Source: Phoronis australis (taxonomy: Eukaryota; Phoronida; Phoronidae). From it: a stretch of 64,000 nt of DNA. Position numbers and translations under genes: made by a program. The notes beneath the pieces were generated by a model. The model was not told where the DNA came from, did not search any database, and saw only the letters and a list, made by a program, of their open reading frames with translations. This document shows positions 35,701 through 47,372 of the stretch, piece after piece; within the stretch, counting starts at the first letter, position 1, and every line of letters starts with the position of its first letter. The stretch covers positions 188,328-252,327 of the forward strand of contig NMRA01000320.1 of NCBI GenBank assembly GCA_002633005.1. The letters run 5' to 3'.

Positions 35701-36277
35701 GCAAACTTACCAAACTCTGTGGTGGAAAACAAATTTATTTTTCATGTATGATATGATAATCACTAACATTATCCTCGACAATAAATCACGGCGGCACTGG
35801 TCGGTAACATTTCATACGATTGTGACTAAGAAATGTCGTCAATTACTGTGTGTGTGAATGTACGTCTCGTTTTTATTGCAAAAAACATACGTGAAGATGA
35901 AAACCCTTGGCTGTTACTTGCCAAATGACGGTCACAACTTGTCTTGCATCAGAGTAATAAGTCGGCAAGAAATTCTCAAGCCCTCGTTTCTGGGACAGCA
36001 CGCGCGATCATATGTATGAGTCATCTGTCACTCACATGTTGCAGCCAATGTATCGCGTACTCCAGCGGTGGGAACTTAGAGGTGCACACCTCCCAAGTCG
36101 TACATCAAAAGAGAACGGCGGCAGTTCTAAATAAAATATTGCACCGGCTTGGCTCGATTAAGCGCAAGGCTTGGGTGTTGCATATACTCGATTGCATGTG
36201 ACCATTAGATAGCGCTGATTCAACTTTAGCCTTGTGACACATTCCTTGAAATCAACATCGCGAAAAGGTGTACTTAC
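29775..36277. other. Long region without a recognisable gene
   Basis: Contains old AT-rich repeats (33130-33480 pairs with 28280-28760 and, inverted, with 48055-48450), a 20-bp direct duplication at 32502-32541 (ATTGTATTCAAATGAATATG), and loosely repeated CATGTATTGAGCAGCGACTA words at 31918-32046. At 34370-34430 there is a copy of the TTTTGGAGATACAAG part of the CTCF-core repeat family. A poly-C/G run sits at 34942-34951. A tiny possible minus exon at 35096-35126 is discussed in the findings only. Confidence 0.45.
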
Positions 36278-36334
36278 AAACCCCACATATGAACGTCGGG
36301 CAGTATGGCTTTGGGTACACTTTGGAGGCACGCA
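36278..36334 (-). CDS. Small candidate exon with strong splice signals
   Basis: A 57-nt stretch between a strong acceptor (GACTTCACACTTTTTTCAG) and a consensus donor (TTT|GTAAGTA). In phase 0 it encodes CVPPKCTQSHTARRSYVGF. The other two frames are also open over this short length, so the frame is uncertain; phase 0 is chosen because it follows 40608-40738, which leaves in phase 0. The splice sites are the best pair I found in the middle of the window. Family unknown. Confidence 0.33.
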
Positions 36335-39300
36335 CTGAAAAAAGTGTGAAGTCAGCATGTTGATGGGTTGTGCTATGACGGGGATGGCGTATTTCCCTGA
36401 CTTCAAAGTGTAAAATGAGTTGTGCAATTGGTCTTTCACATCGAACGACAGTTTAAATATTACAACCTATTCGTAACGCTAACTTTGTCTGTCTTTTTTA
36501 TTCAACAATATTTTGTTCCCACCTCAATCATTTAGACTTTCCTGCAGGTCTCAGTAATCGACGTGCAGCTAGCAGCGTTGGCTACAGGCTAAGTTTCATA
36601 CGCCTTGTGTAAATTGCCTTGGTCTTCAAATGAAGAATAATAGTGATAAAAGTGACGAATTTTGTCGTGTCAAGGCTGCGACATAACGTGTTTGTTTTGT
36701 ATGTCATTTTTCTATTTGGTATTTTGCCCGTACCTCAATAGCTTACACCTTCTTGACGGCCTGATGTTTGTGTCGACCTCAGACATTTACAATGCAAATT
36801 GACCAGTTGATCTATACTGTTTGTGTTAGAATCCAATCCAATGCATACTATTCAGGTGGCAAGTTAAACACGAGTGACTTCCCACACAATTTCAACTTAA
36901 AATTTGAATGTGCTGATGTCGCAGCGTATTCTCATAAAGTTATATTTTTCCTCATAGAAATCATGATGAAACCAAAAACAAAACCTGGTAGAAATAACTT
37001 GTAAATGTATTTAGAATTCCACGGGAAAATTTTGCTACATAATTTCCCCAATTTTTGACTGGAAGAAATAATGCCAGATTAATTTGAATTCTACCATATT
37101 AGCAATTTCGTTGATTGATTATACATTTTACTTACCAACAACAAACATCGCCACCGAGACGGTCCGTAGCGTGTTCCGTGACAATTGCACGGTTTCCCCC
37201 TTCTGTTTCACTTTACTCGGGATTCCTCTGGTTCGAATATATACGGCGCTAATCCATACAAATGTTGTTTCTACATTTCCTTAATCTTCCATTTCGCCTT
37301 ACATTTCATTGAACTCTTGCGCTGTAACGTCTGTCATTGGCAAGGTATTATGCTTTTCTGACCCAAGGGTGAAAAGTCTCGGGTCATTCTTTTGTATCAT
37401 GCTAGGCGTGAGCCTTTCGCTTTGTAAGATGTGTAACGCCGACGTACTCCCCGACATAATCCCGTAATTATGACGGAGCGACTATAAACAGATTAGTTCT
37501 CTGGTACAAGCATTCCGCCAGGATGTCGCCAAGGGTCCGACGAATCTCCATTCATTGCCAACCGTGTACCCCACTGCATGCAGGGACCTGTACTTTAATT
37601 GGTTCGTTCGACCCCGATGTCTTTGTGAATATTAAAGCGTCTGATGTTAGACTGAGAAAGTGGTCCCACCTAGAACGCGCTACTGACTTCTGCGACGCTA
37701 GACAATCAAGGCACAGTGACTTGTAGGACGTGGAAGTGTCGAGATAAGTGTCCTACAGTATTTGAACTTTGTTGTGTCTAACAGATGTAATTTTGAAAAT
37801 CTGTGATTTGAAATATGTACCCGTCACCGTAAGGTAAGTTTCCTGTGGCAACGGACTGTGCGGTACGCCTTGGGTTACACAGATGATGTCATTTGCGGCA
37901 GTTAGAACGAGCACCACCTAAAGTTTTTTCGGCGCTAAATGAGGTTCCTGATGGGGTCGCACGATAGTAATTGGCGTAATTATTTAATGTCAGGAGTAAA
38001 GGATGGGACGATATGTTTATGTCGATCAATGATACGTATATTTAACATGTTTAAAAATCATTTGGCCGTTATACAGGGTCTTTAAATCTTTCATATGAAC
38101 ACCGAATTCAGCTAACGCGAGAACAAGAAATATTCATAAACTCGAAAGTACAACAGCAAAACTTAACGAGGAGAGCAAAAATCTGTGTCATCAAAGGAAT
38201 TTGCCCACTTGATAAAACCCGGTGAGTACATTTCGAATGCACGGCTTCACTCAACAGCCTCAGAAATCAAAGCGTGGAAGAAAAAGAAGTTTTGATTAGA
38301 AAAGGAGAAAAGACGAATACAGTAGAACATGGACTTTTATAGTCGGTCAAATTGTGCCTACAAGAAGAAAGTTGACTTACTAGTTCAAGACATCCACCAC
38401 ATCTGTTATTGTCAATTTAACAATTGCTGGTTCACAGGAGAGTTTCTTATTACCTGGACAGACCAGTCATCAGTGAAGTGTAAATTGACAACCAAATCTG
38501 TACTTGTCAATCAATAATACTCTTCGATATTCCTCCAGTAGTTAGGTAAGGTATCTCTAATGAATTGTGTAGAAACGCGTCTGCGTTGGCTAAAACAATT
38601 TAAAAACTGATACGGAAGAGCTATACTGAAAAACAGCCTATTAACCAAACCGTTATTTTTCAAATAATTTCCATCCAGAAAAATCCATAAATTATATGAG
38701 GTTATCACATGTTTAGCTAGCCCTATGAGCTATACAGCAATAAATCACAAGAGTTAGCAAACCCATTATATATGCAAGCATGGCTAGACAAAGGAACAGG
38801 CCCATAAGCAAGTTGCATAACACAACCACACATTGTGTCTGGAGAACATTTCCACAATACACACTTATGACTTCTGGCTGCCTGTGCCATATGGCACCTT
38901 TTACAGGGTGCAGACTGACAAAGTGAGAAAGTATCCATGAAGAGAGATTTTGACATGGTCTAAATGGACACAGCCATGTCAATATGTTACTGTGTGCCAA
39001 GTGCTTTATGGCAGAACACTTGCTCCAGGGCAAAACTTGGAATGGTGCTTGTGTGAACAAGATCAAAACCCGGTGAAACACAGCCTTTGGGTGTGGAACT
39101 GCATCATCAACCTCTTTCTACCAATAAACTGTCGTCAACAGCATAGACCATGTTGGAAGTGAAGGATACCCGATGTCCTGTGGTGTTGAAGAAAGCAAAT
39201 CCATGATTAATTAACCACATAGGCATGACAGATGACTTGAAGTAAGTTGTAAGGTACTGCCAGGGAGTAATATACATGATATTGGTCCTAGGGTACTGCC

Positions 39301-40307
39301 TAGCATCAGACCAGGGACACAACCTCAGCAACTTGCAGTGTGGAATGAAGCTAGCCAGTAAGGGATAAACCTTAGAAACTGTAACCAATATAAAGGAAAG
39401 TACCCAACAGACAAAAACACTGACACTTAAGGTAAACATGAAACACTAACAGCTTCACTGAGTAAAACACGGGCAAAGGGCTAGCGTTATATCCAGACAG
39501 ACAAGCTGTCGGAGAAGGGATCATTTTGAACAATAGTTAGTTCCTTTTCTCACCAGGTAATTATGATCAGAAGTTTGTTTGTTTTCTCACGCCCCAAACC
39601 ACCTTTAAGCAAAATTTGATGTCACAACATCTTCACTCTCTATGGTAAATTGATTAAGTTGACAATAAAAGGGCTCTCACCCTCCCCGGGGGCAGGTGTG
39701 TCTTATGATGCGAGCGATCTGGTTACCAAGTGCCGGCAAAATGCCTGCAAAAGTGGCTCTAGTAATCGTTTCACATGCCTGGTGTTTTTGCTACTTGCGA
39801 ACGTGCCAGTGAAAGTGCTCAAGTTATAGCCAGAGTGCGATCAGTGTTTAACATGGTACTGCATTAAAAATGCAAGACAGCAATTTTGGACATGTCCGTT
39901 GGTAAAGGAGAAAACCGTTGTACATAGCAGCCTTGCCTAGAGTAGGTCATGTTCAACAAAATCCAACATTTCGCAAAAACAAGACATTCGTTACAGTCTC
40001 TACTGCTCCGTCTGCGCTCTAAAATACACAAAAATCTGCTGGATATTGGAGAGCATCCTCACCTGTGCGGTTATAGCAAACACGTTAGGCACAAGTTACT
40101 CCTGAGAAACTATTTATCTCCATTTGCAGAGGTTCAGCAGCTGTGTGTCTGATTGGATTTGATTCGATTTGCATACCACATACTAAAGTAACTGTTACAT
40201 TGCCCTACAACCACCTTGCTTTGTTCAGACAAAAGCCATGATAACTATAGGCAACTAGTTAACAAAAAAATTTCCAATTGTTGCTTTACAGTAACTGAAC
40301 AGTACAA
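36335..40307. other. No firm gene; comparatively CpG-rich 37.1-38.3 kb
   Basis: At 37480-37523 a TATAAAC word precedes GCCAGGATG, opening a 67-codon basic frame (to 37726), and CCGTAAG|GTAAGTTT near 37830 is a good plus-strand donor. These hint at a promoter or first exon, but no coherent gene could be assembled. Between 38700 and 39440 both strands carry overlapping frames of 60-122 codons without recognisable motifs. Confidence 0.35.
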
Positions 40308-40478
40308 ACTGTACTGTTTAAAGAGTTCTATTAAAGTTCTTTTGCAATGTTTACCAGGTACTTGATAAAATGAAAGTCATATTGTGGGCCTAACTGTACT
40401 GTTTAAAGAGTTTTATTAAAGTTCTTTTGCAATGTTTACCAGGTACTTGATAAAATGAAAGTCATATTGTGGGCCTAA
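40308..40478. repeat. 84-bp tandem duplication
   Basis: Two copies beginning AACTGTACTGTTTAAAGAGT at 40308 and 40392, identical except for one or two substitutions. A recent local duplication. Confidence 0.95.
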
Positions 40479-40607
40479 CCTTAGGTGTGATTCATCATGC
40501 TGCAGCAAAGGCATAGTGAATTAGTGCCATCCAATCATCAACTATACCTTAAAAATAATGATTCTTGAGTATTTATATGCTAATACATTAGAAACTCAAC
40601 CTGTCAC

Positions 40608-40738
40608 CTTGTACTTCCTCAATAAATTTGTACAAGAACTGCTGTCATCAAGAGGTCTATTCATCAGGGAATCTGATTTAAGTCCCATTGAATAGAGACA
40701 AGCAATTACATCAGCAATGGATTTATAGCAATAAAACA
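40608..40738 (-). CDS. Candidate internal exon, family unknown
   Basis: A 131-nt piece, phase 1 to phase 0, acceptor ACTTTATTTTGGCCAG, donor AAG|GTGACAG. It encodes FYCYKSIADVIACLYSMGLK, SDSLMNRPLDDSSSCTNLLR then KYK. The mix of charged, polar and hydrophobic residues and the acceptable splice sites make it one of the better internal candidates. Its phase joins with the ATG exon at 43571-43661 (G joined with TG gives Val). No domain recognised. Confidence 0.38.
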
Positions 40739-40844
40739 CTGGCCAAAATAAAGTGATATCATCAGAAACAATAGAGATGTTCACATCTCAGAATAGTCGA
40801 ACATCAATCTTACTAAACAATAACACTTGTTTTATCCTGGCACT

Positions 40845-40978
40845 GGCTGTGTGTGGGGGGAATTGCTGGTGAACTGTGGCAGGGGTGGGGGCGTTGTTGG
40901 AATCATGGACGCCCTGGAATATCGGGAACCCCATTTTAGACACCCTATTTTCGAAATCCTGGATAAAGCCCTGCAATG
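40845..40978 (+). repeat. GIMDALEY-family dispersed repeat, copy 2
   Basis: Same family as 23998-24115 and 49240-49378. Core words are GAATCATGGACGCCCTGGAA and GAAATCCTGGATAAAGC. It reads through GIMDALEYREPHFRHPIFEI in one frame. Confidence 0.8.
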
Positions 40979-43570
40979 GACTAGATTGGTACCTGGATTT
41001 AGCCTGGAGCCCACGACTGAGAAAATGCTGCGCTCTTGGGAGTTGAAACCCAATGAGAGTTTTATGGAAACTAAAATGTAACTGATATACTGCACCTTAA
41101 ATGAAACATCACCAGAAAGGGCGGAGATCGTGTTCAGGTTCAGATTTGCGCATGACGAAATGAGACAGCTAATTTCATAAGCATAACTTTCTAAATTCAA
41201 AAGACACATACATCGTAGACGCTGAACTTCCAAGATACTCGAAAATGGAGGGCATTTACAAAATCTGACACTTTTTTTACGGAATTAGAGATTTCGAGCG
41301 GAATTCCTGTATTTGAGTAACAGATTCTAATATTTTTGGTTTGTAAATAGAAAAAAAGAATATCATCCAACCGATTACCAATTCAACATATTCTGGCCAC
41401 AGAGCAATCAACGATGATTTTGTAACAGACAAGTTCACATAGTTGTTCATTCTTTCTTAAGATGATGGATACCTGTATCTGTCTTAGAGAAACAATACCG
41501 TACACATAACATGTAGCAAGTTATCTCTGGAGCCTGGCATAATGCAATAGAAAAATGTAGGTAGGTAATTCTCAGATCATTGGTATGTTATCACTTTGAA
41601 AATAGTAAAACAGAATTTTCTTATTTACAAAATGGAACCTATCTAGCATATTTTGTTTTTGGAAATGGAAAATCAGGGTTTAATACCACAGGAAGCCAAA
41701 ACTTTGTAAATGCCAAAGCTCATGATTGATAAAATCGTAGAACTTCTTAGAGGACAGGTTCCCGAAGAGATAGGTTGGGTGAAGAGATCAAGATACACAC
41801 TAGATTCAAATTGGTTTCAAAGCTCATTTTTAAGAACAGTATATTTCTCACATCCGTTCTATGGTTAAATGATACAAATTTCTTTCATTGGTAAATTCTT
41901 GATCACTTAGAAGGAAAAAAATACCTGGTGTGGTATTTTATTAATTGTACAAGCAAACGCACAAGGACAGAAAACTTTATCTACACTTTTACAAAGTGAA
42001 CAGACAATGAAGAAAGTGCTGAAATAAGGGAGTCACCTTTTGGTGGGGAGGAGGGAGATATTCTTTATGAATGCACATAAATCACACGTAACGGTTTAAT
42101 TTCCAAAAAAATAAGAATTGTATTACTAGAAACAGGACTGCAAGTTTCATTTTATTTTAAAAATAAAGATGACAGTTGTCTTTGTACTAGGGCAGTAATC
42201 AACAAGTCAAGCACTGCAGTTTGAATACAATTTGGATAACGTACAACCATTTCATACTCTATTTGCACTCATCTAAATTAATTTTTTCAATGTACATGTC
42301 TGTTGACTACATTAAACTCCAGTAACTTCATCAATCATCTCAACACTAGTATTGACACACCACCAGGTCCACTGGCCAAACCCATTTCCTAGAAGCAGAA
42401 AAGTCAATAAACAAAGGTCACAGGAAAGTGACCTTCAGGGAGGTCACACGAATGGACCACCAATCTTGAAAAATCAGAAATTTGTTTTTCTGTCACACCC
42501 CTCTGTATTTTTCATATCATTAGAATTTAAAATATGATTACACACAGGTGCATGGAAATTGCACACTGTGGATTACAATGCATGCAGTACCTTTTTATTT
42601 ACCATTACCAGTATCTCAGTACCTTTACACTCTTATTGCATCACCAACACCAAGCAATGTACAACACTGTCCCATTTATGTTAATCATCCAGAGAAATCC
42701 TCTCCTTTTAGTTTAAATGAGGAAGCATTACATGTGTCTCTGGCCAATAATAGGTGAGCTGTAACATTTCAAATGTGTTTATGTAGATTCTTCTTGACAC
42801 ATAGTGAAAAGAGGAACAATGTCAAGTGTAGCATCCATTAGTGGTTCATCAAACACACAGCATCTGAAAGCCACACACCATTGGTAGGCTGTGCTCAGCT
42901 GGACCTCCAAGTTGAAGGCTCAGGCTCCCACATGCATCGCCTGAAAATCTCTCACACAGAGAGTGCCCCTGTGGCACTGGCCCCCGGACACCGGAGCATT
43001 TACTGCAGAGCTGCCCTACGTTATATTCCCTAAGGCGCCAGACATGGCCCAGTCCGGTAGAACTCAACTAGGTAAAACTGTGGGGCCCGACGGCATCATT
43101 GCGGCAAACTGCAGACTTCGCCCAAAGGCCAGACTGACTATCTAAGCTACATAGCATTTGGGAACAATAGCTCACTTGCAAGTTTCTCGTTAGTCAATGT
43201 GACGTCACCGGAAGGGGGGCAAAACCCGCCATATTGCTCTTGTTTTGCCCGAGTCTTTGCTACATACACTAAATCTTACTGGAGTTCTTATGGTAAATTT
43301 TACGCTTAAAACGTTAACACATCTTAAGAGATGGTAGATGGATCGTGGAATAACTGTGAATGGACGAAGAAAATGTGAACTTGTTATGTCGTGTGAAGAT
43401 GTGAACGGACTGAAATTGGAACTCAACCCGATCTAGGCCTGAATGCTGCAGGCATACAGCTTTACAGGGGGGATAGTATATCACCATAAAAAGTTACTGA
43501 CTTCAAAATACAGCAAATAGAATCAAATGAAACATGCATATGTGCACATGGAGTTATATTTAACACATAC
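40979..43570. other. No gene seen
   Basis: AT-rich up to 42.8 kb. The minus frame at 40832-41233 begins inside the repeat and is not independent evidence. The stretch 42840-43140 is GC-rich with overlapping short frames on both strands and no credible splice pair. Confidence 0.4.
43200..43215. promoter_or_regulatory. CRE plus ETS-type composite site
   Basis: TGACGTCACCGGAAG: a palindromic CREB/ATF site directly followed by an ETS core (CCGGAAG). This arrangement is typical of broad animal promoters. It lies about 360 bases downstream of the minus-strand ATG at 43661 (in its putative intron), so it could serve an unrecognised plus-strand transcript or an alternative start. Confidence 0.4.
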
Positions 43571-43661
43571 CCTGACTCTGTATACAATTTAGTCTACAAA
43601 TAAGTTGAACATATCCATGAAAACCTCGTGGTTTGCTCAAGTTTCTCTCACCGGGCGCCAT
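43571..43661 (-). CDS. Candidate first coding exon (ATG GCG CCC start)
   Basis: ATG in the context CAAAATGGCGCC (A at -3, G at +4) opens 30 codons, MAPGERNLSKPRGFHGYVQL then ICRLNCIQSQ. It ends in phase 1 at CAGG|GTATGTG. The AAAATGGCG word is also a YY1-type element that often overlaps the start codon of broadly expressed animal genes. The minus-strand upstream region (43.66-44.3 kb) is less AT-rich and plausible as promoter and 5' UTR. The phase fits 40608-40738. No signal peptide, no recognised domain. The same frame is open upstream to 43769, so a longer N-terminus from a non-ATG position is not excluded by the frame alone. Confidence 0.42.
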
Positions 43662-46532
43662 TTTGAGGAAGTTACGTGAAATCACGCCTGTTGACGAACA
43701 AAAAGTCCAAGGGACACAAATCTTACAAATTTCACTTGATATTTTCTCATGTTCTTTTGCAAGTGTCACGCGCCAGGTCTCGTGTTTCTCTCAGTCTAGC
43801 GGTAACCTTTGCTTCATACTCATCTGACTCAGTTGAAGTACTTTGTGGTTATTGCGCAAGCGGTCAAAGTTAACAGTAACCACAAAGTGGAGTTGGAATT
43901 CTTCGCCAAAGTCACCTGAATTCCCTTAGGTATGCTCCATCGAAGATATGTTTAGAAGCAGAAAGGATCACTGAAGAAAGTAAGCGCCTTCTTGGGTGAT
44001 AATTTTAGGTGTAGAAAGTATTTTTGACGAGGTAAAAACGTAATCAGTGAGCGGATTTCACCTACCACCCGTTTAAACTACACGGGACGAAATTAGTACA
44101 GAACACAATAGAACGTATTGTAGTGCGAATCTGAATTTCATTTGCCATAACAGCAATGCTTGTTTGGCATTTTTCGAACTAAACGGCTAAAACCTCGAAG
44201 AAAATAACAGAATACACTGTGTTACCGTATTGGGCAAATGGCCGAACGACAAGCTTTTGCCCCACTTCCCGTGACATCACAGTTAAGTCTCACAATCTCG
44301 CATTATTGTTATAACTTGCAAAAGAACTATTAAGAACCCATGCTTCCTAGTGATATGTTATTTTGGTAAAAATTTATTTACAAACAAAAACGCAGTGAGT
44401 GACTTTATTGTTAGTATGTATGGCTACAAGCAAGCAACACTGGATAAGGTTTAGAATTTGTAGAAACTGTAGTTGTAAGATGGATGGAAAGGAATTTGGC
44501 ATCCGTTCTTGTGTGAAATTGAAAAAGATGCATTCTCTGTATGCATGAACATTACCATGAAAGAAATTAAAGAGTGAAATAACATCTACAAAAAGTTAAT
44601 TTCAATTTGGCCATGGCATTCTGTATCATCAAAACACAAACATGATTTATGATGCATGAATCATGAGTGAAAACAACAGCTAACCTCCAGTGACACAAAC
44701 AGTGAACGCCAACCAAGAATGCACTAGACTCATCCCAGCGTGGAAGTAAAAATTGATTACGAAAGTGTTAAATACGATAAACTGGGAACAAAATCAATGT
44801 ACCTCTACGTGGATCTTTGCTTTTCAAGAATTCCAGGAACTACTTATTGAATTCCATTTCACAAGGCTAAGCAGTAATGTACTGAAAATTCATAGTCTAT
44901 TTTTAGAAAAAGTTTTCAAAACCATCATTTTGAATTTTTAATACATTGATTACCCCGCAAAAAAATCACAAGTAATTTTATTTAATCAACGCGCCGAATT
45001 AGTTATCCCTTACATCCAATTAAAGACAAGTTCACATTCACAATGTAAAGGCGCCGTCATTTACATGGTCACTTGCTAAGAATCTGCAACATTCTTCAAA
45101 AGTTGCCTTGCACCCATGTTGAAAATGTTCCGCCACTTTGAGATTTCAGAGTACGGGCGTGATTGACCTATATGAACTGAATAAAAGTACGCCTTAATTA
45201 AGTAATGCTACACCTTGTATAAGCAAAAGTGTGCATTTTATCAAAAGTACACGTTGTGATTAGGCACACAACGCGCAGGCACAGAAATGTACTCGTTTAA
45301 GAACCCTTTGGCGTTTCATACCTTGGACAAGTCACAGATGGTGAAAAGAAGTTGTATCCTCGAGTGTCAATTAGTACTAACTGGATACATCTGTTGATCT
45401 GCTAAAGCATATATATTCCCCTATAGTGTATTTAACTAAATGCTGTTTTGTTAACTGAAAAATAACGCAAAGTGATGGATTATGACATTTATGTGAATGG
45501 GAATTGAAGAAAAGTACCTTTGACCTCTTGAGAGTAGAACACAAGAATTGTCACAACAACACACAGATAAACAAAATGGAGACCACTGACAAGCATCCAG
45601 CCTGACCTCCACTAAATGTTTTTTAGAATGACTATCCTGGCACTCAGTCAACAGAAAACACTTTTAAAAGACATAAAACTATCGATAAACAAGCAGGAAA
45701 ACACTGTTCAACTTGTTATGACTGCTTGTTTTTTGGGTTTAGTCAGTCATAAATACAGCTGTCGTAGTTTGTTGGCAGGCTTTGACCGTCAGGATGTTGA
45801 ACAAGTCTTGTATTGGAGTTACACACATACAAAATGCCCGCATAGGTCATTTACTGCATGAGCCAAAACTTGCGTAACCTAAGCGGAGTACTTCCATCAC
45901 TTCGGTGGCTAGAGTGCCCAACCAATCTTGCCAGTTCATCACCATCCTATAGTGAATTCTCAGTTTGCAGGATCATTAAGCCATTTTTAGCTGACAGAGT
46001 GCCAGGAAAGCTATTACCATTTCTTGATCTAGTAAGGAGATTTCCATTGCAATTTACTGGTCATGCTGTGATGCAGCCAGGCTAATTGTCCACTTCTAGC
46101 TACACTTGAAAATGTAGAAACAAATTTAGTTTTTCTAATAAACAACTAATAATTCACACCCCTATAAATCAACAATTTATTTAAATAGCCTGGATTTTTA
46201 ATTATGAAACGGACCACCCTTTACCCGCAACTGTTGGGTGTCGAACGCAACAGTTGACTTGTCAGATATTGCTAAAATCATCAGTTTTCTTAATGTTTTT
46301 GTACGTGTCGCATCATGCCCAAAATCTTGAGTACCCCCAGCTTGTTCTCTTGTGGGCATAAATGCTGCATAGGCCAAGTAAATTGCAGAATCAAATTTGC
46401 CAAAGCAATCACCTTCATGAAACCCAAATAAAACAAAAGTTCCCGCAGAAAATAAAAAGTACAAGGATAACTTCCATGACTTTTGTCATAAATTTACAGT
46501 GTCACAAAGTTTGCACAGCACTACTGTAACAG
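43662..46532. other. No firm gene; possible promoter region at its left
   Basis: The left 600 bases may hold the promoter of the minus-strand ATG at 43661. The rest is AT-rich. A hydrophobic minus-strand stretch at about 45530-45606 (MLVSGLHFVYLCVVVTILVF) has a poor acceptor and a weak donor and is not called. Confidence 0.35.
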
Positions 46533-47134
46533 TAAAAAGTATATAATCAGTACAGAAAACAGTGGACATTATTCGCTTTTATTCATTCCTTGGTGGTCGT
46601 TTTTTGTTTAATGACGCAGCACACAAGTATCGTGTTGTTAAACTCAACAATTTCAACACATCAATTTTAACTTCAACAAAAACAACTTTATAGTGTATGA
46701 TTACTTGTGGTAAAATCTGCATCATATTCGGATAGGCTGCCATTTTGGGACAACAGGAATTAAATGCAATATGTTCCTTCCTACTCCGTAAAATGCATAC
46801 ATGGTCCATTCAACTGTCCAATGTCAAATAATGTCACGAATATCAAATTTGTGTCCCGTGATATCCAAATCAAGAGAAAATGTATTATATATAATCTCCC
46901 GGGTTAGCACCCTGGGACCTCAAATTGAAAAACCCAAAAATGAGGGCTGGGCAATTACGGAAACAAGGGCATTTAAATCCGAAATATCAATTAATTGGCG
47001 ATGGGCGTTAACCCGAACATAGACACATAACAAAGTCAGACAGTCACCCTGGCAATGTATTGAAGTTGACAAAACCCAAGTTCAAAGAATTTGCTGTAAA
47101 TGAGTTGTAAAGGCGAAAGTTGAATCATCACTCT
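46533..47134 (+). repeat. 0.6-kb direct duplication, copy 1
   Basis: Nearly identical to 47373-47974 at a constant offset of 840 bases; it ends at the N at 47135. It includes a segment ending GATGGGCGTTAACCCGAACA that resembles the end of the TACCGTA-family repeats. Confidence 0.92.
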
Positions 47135-47135
47135 N

Positions 47136-47372
47136 AAAACTAAAATTGCCACTAGGGGGCACACCGGTAGTCGGATCCATCCGAAAGTTCGCACATGCCG
47201 TCCCATTCATGAATGGAACATATGTGCCAAATTTCATGAATGTATGTCAAAGGGTTTTGGAGATAGAGCAGCGGACGCCGGATGCCAGACGCCGGACGGA
47301 CGCCGCCCGGACGGACGGCCGGCCGGACAGAGATGACAGCATAATGCGTCCACATATAAATATGTGGGCGCA
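47136..47372 (+). repeat. CTCF-core repeat monomer with terminal hairpin
   Basis: Starts AAAACTAAAATTGCCACTAG with the core CCACTAGGGGGCAC at 47149-47162. It then contains AAATTTCATGAATGTATGTC, a GGACGGACGG-rich stretch, and an end hairpin TGCGTCCACATA-TAAA-TATGTGGGCGCA. It closely matches 56570-56780. The core matches the CTCF consensus CCASYAGRKGGCRS at every position. Confidence 0.85.

Noticed and set aside
37523-37726. 67-codon basic frame with TATA and Kozak-like context
   Set aside because: Too short, no motif and no consistent splice continuation; only the promoter hint is kept as a finding.
38713-39439. Overlapping minus-strand frames of 122, 110 and 77 codons with hydrophobic stretches
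   Set aside because: They overlap in different frames and with a plus-strand frame, have no convincing splice pair and no recognisable motif.
40832-41233. 133-codon minus-strand frame
   Set aside because: One end lies antisense to the GIMDALEY repeat, there is no ATG at its start and the only donor-like GT is weak.
42849-43145. GC-rich block with minus frame containing CSKCSGVRGPVPQGH
   Set aside because: Short overlapping frames on both strands, no credible exon boundaries and no recognised domain.
45530-45606. Minus-strand hydrophobic stretch resembling a signal-anchor exon
   Set aside because: Poor acceptor (no pyrimidine tract) and weak donor GTACTT; it lies upstream of the better ATG exon at 43661.
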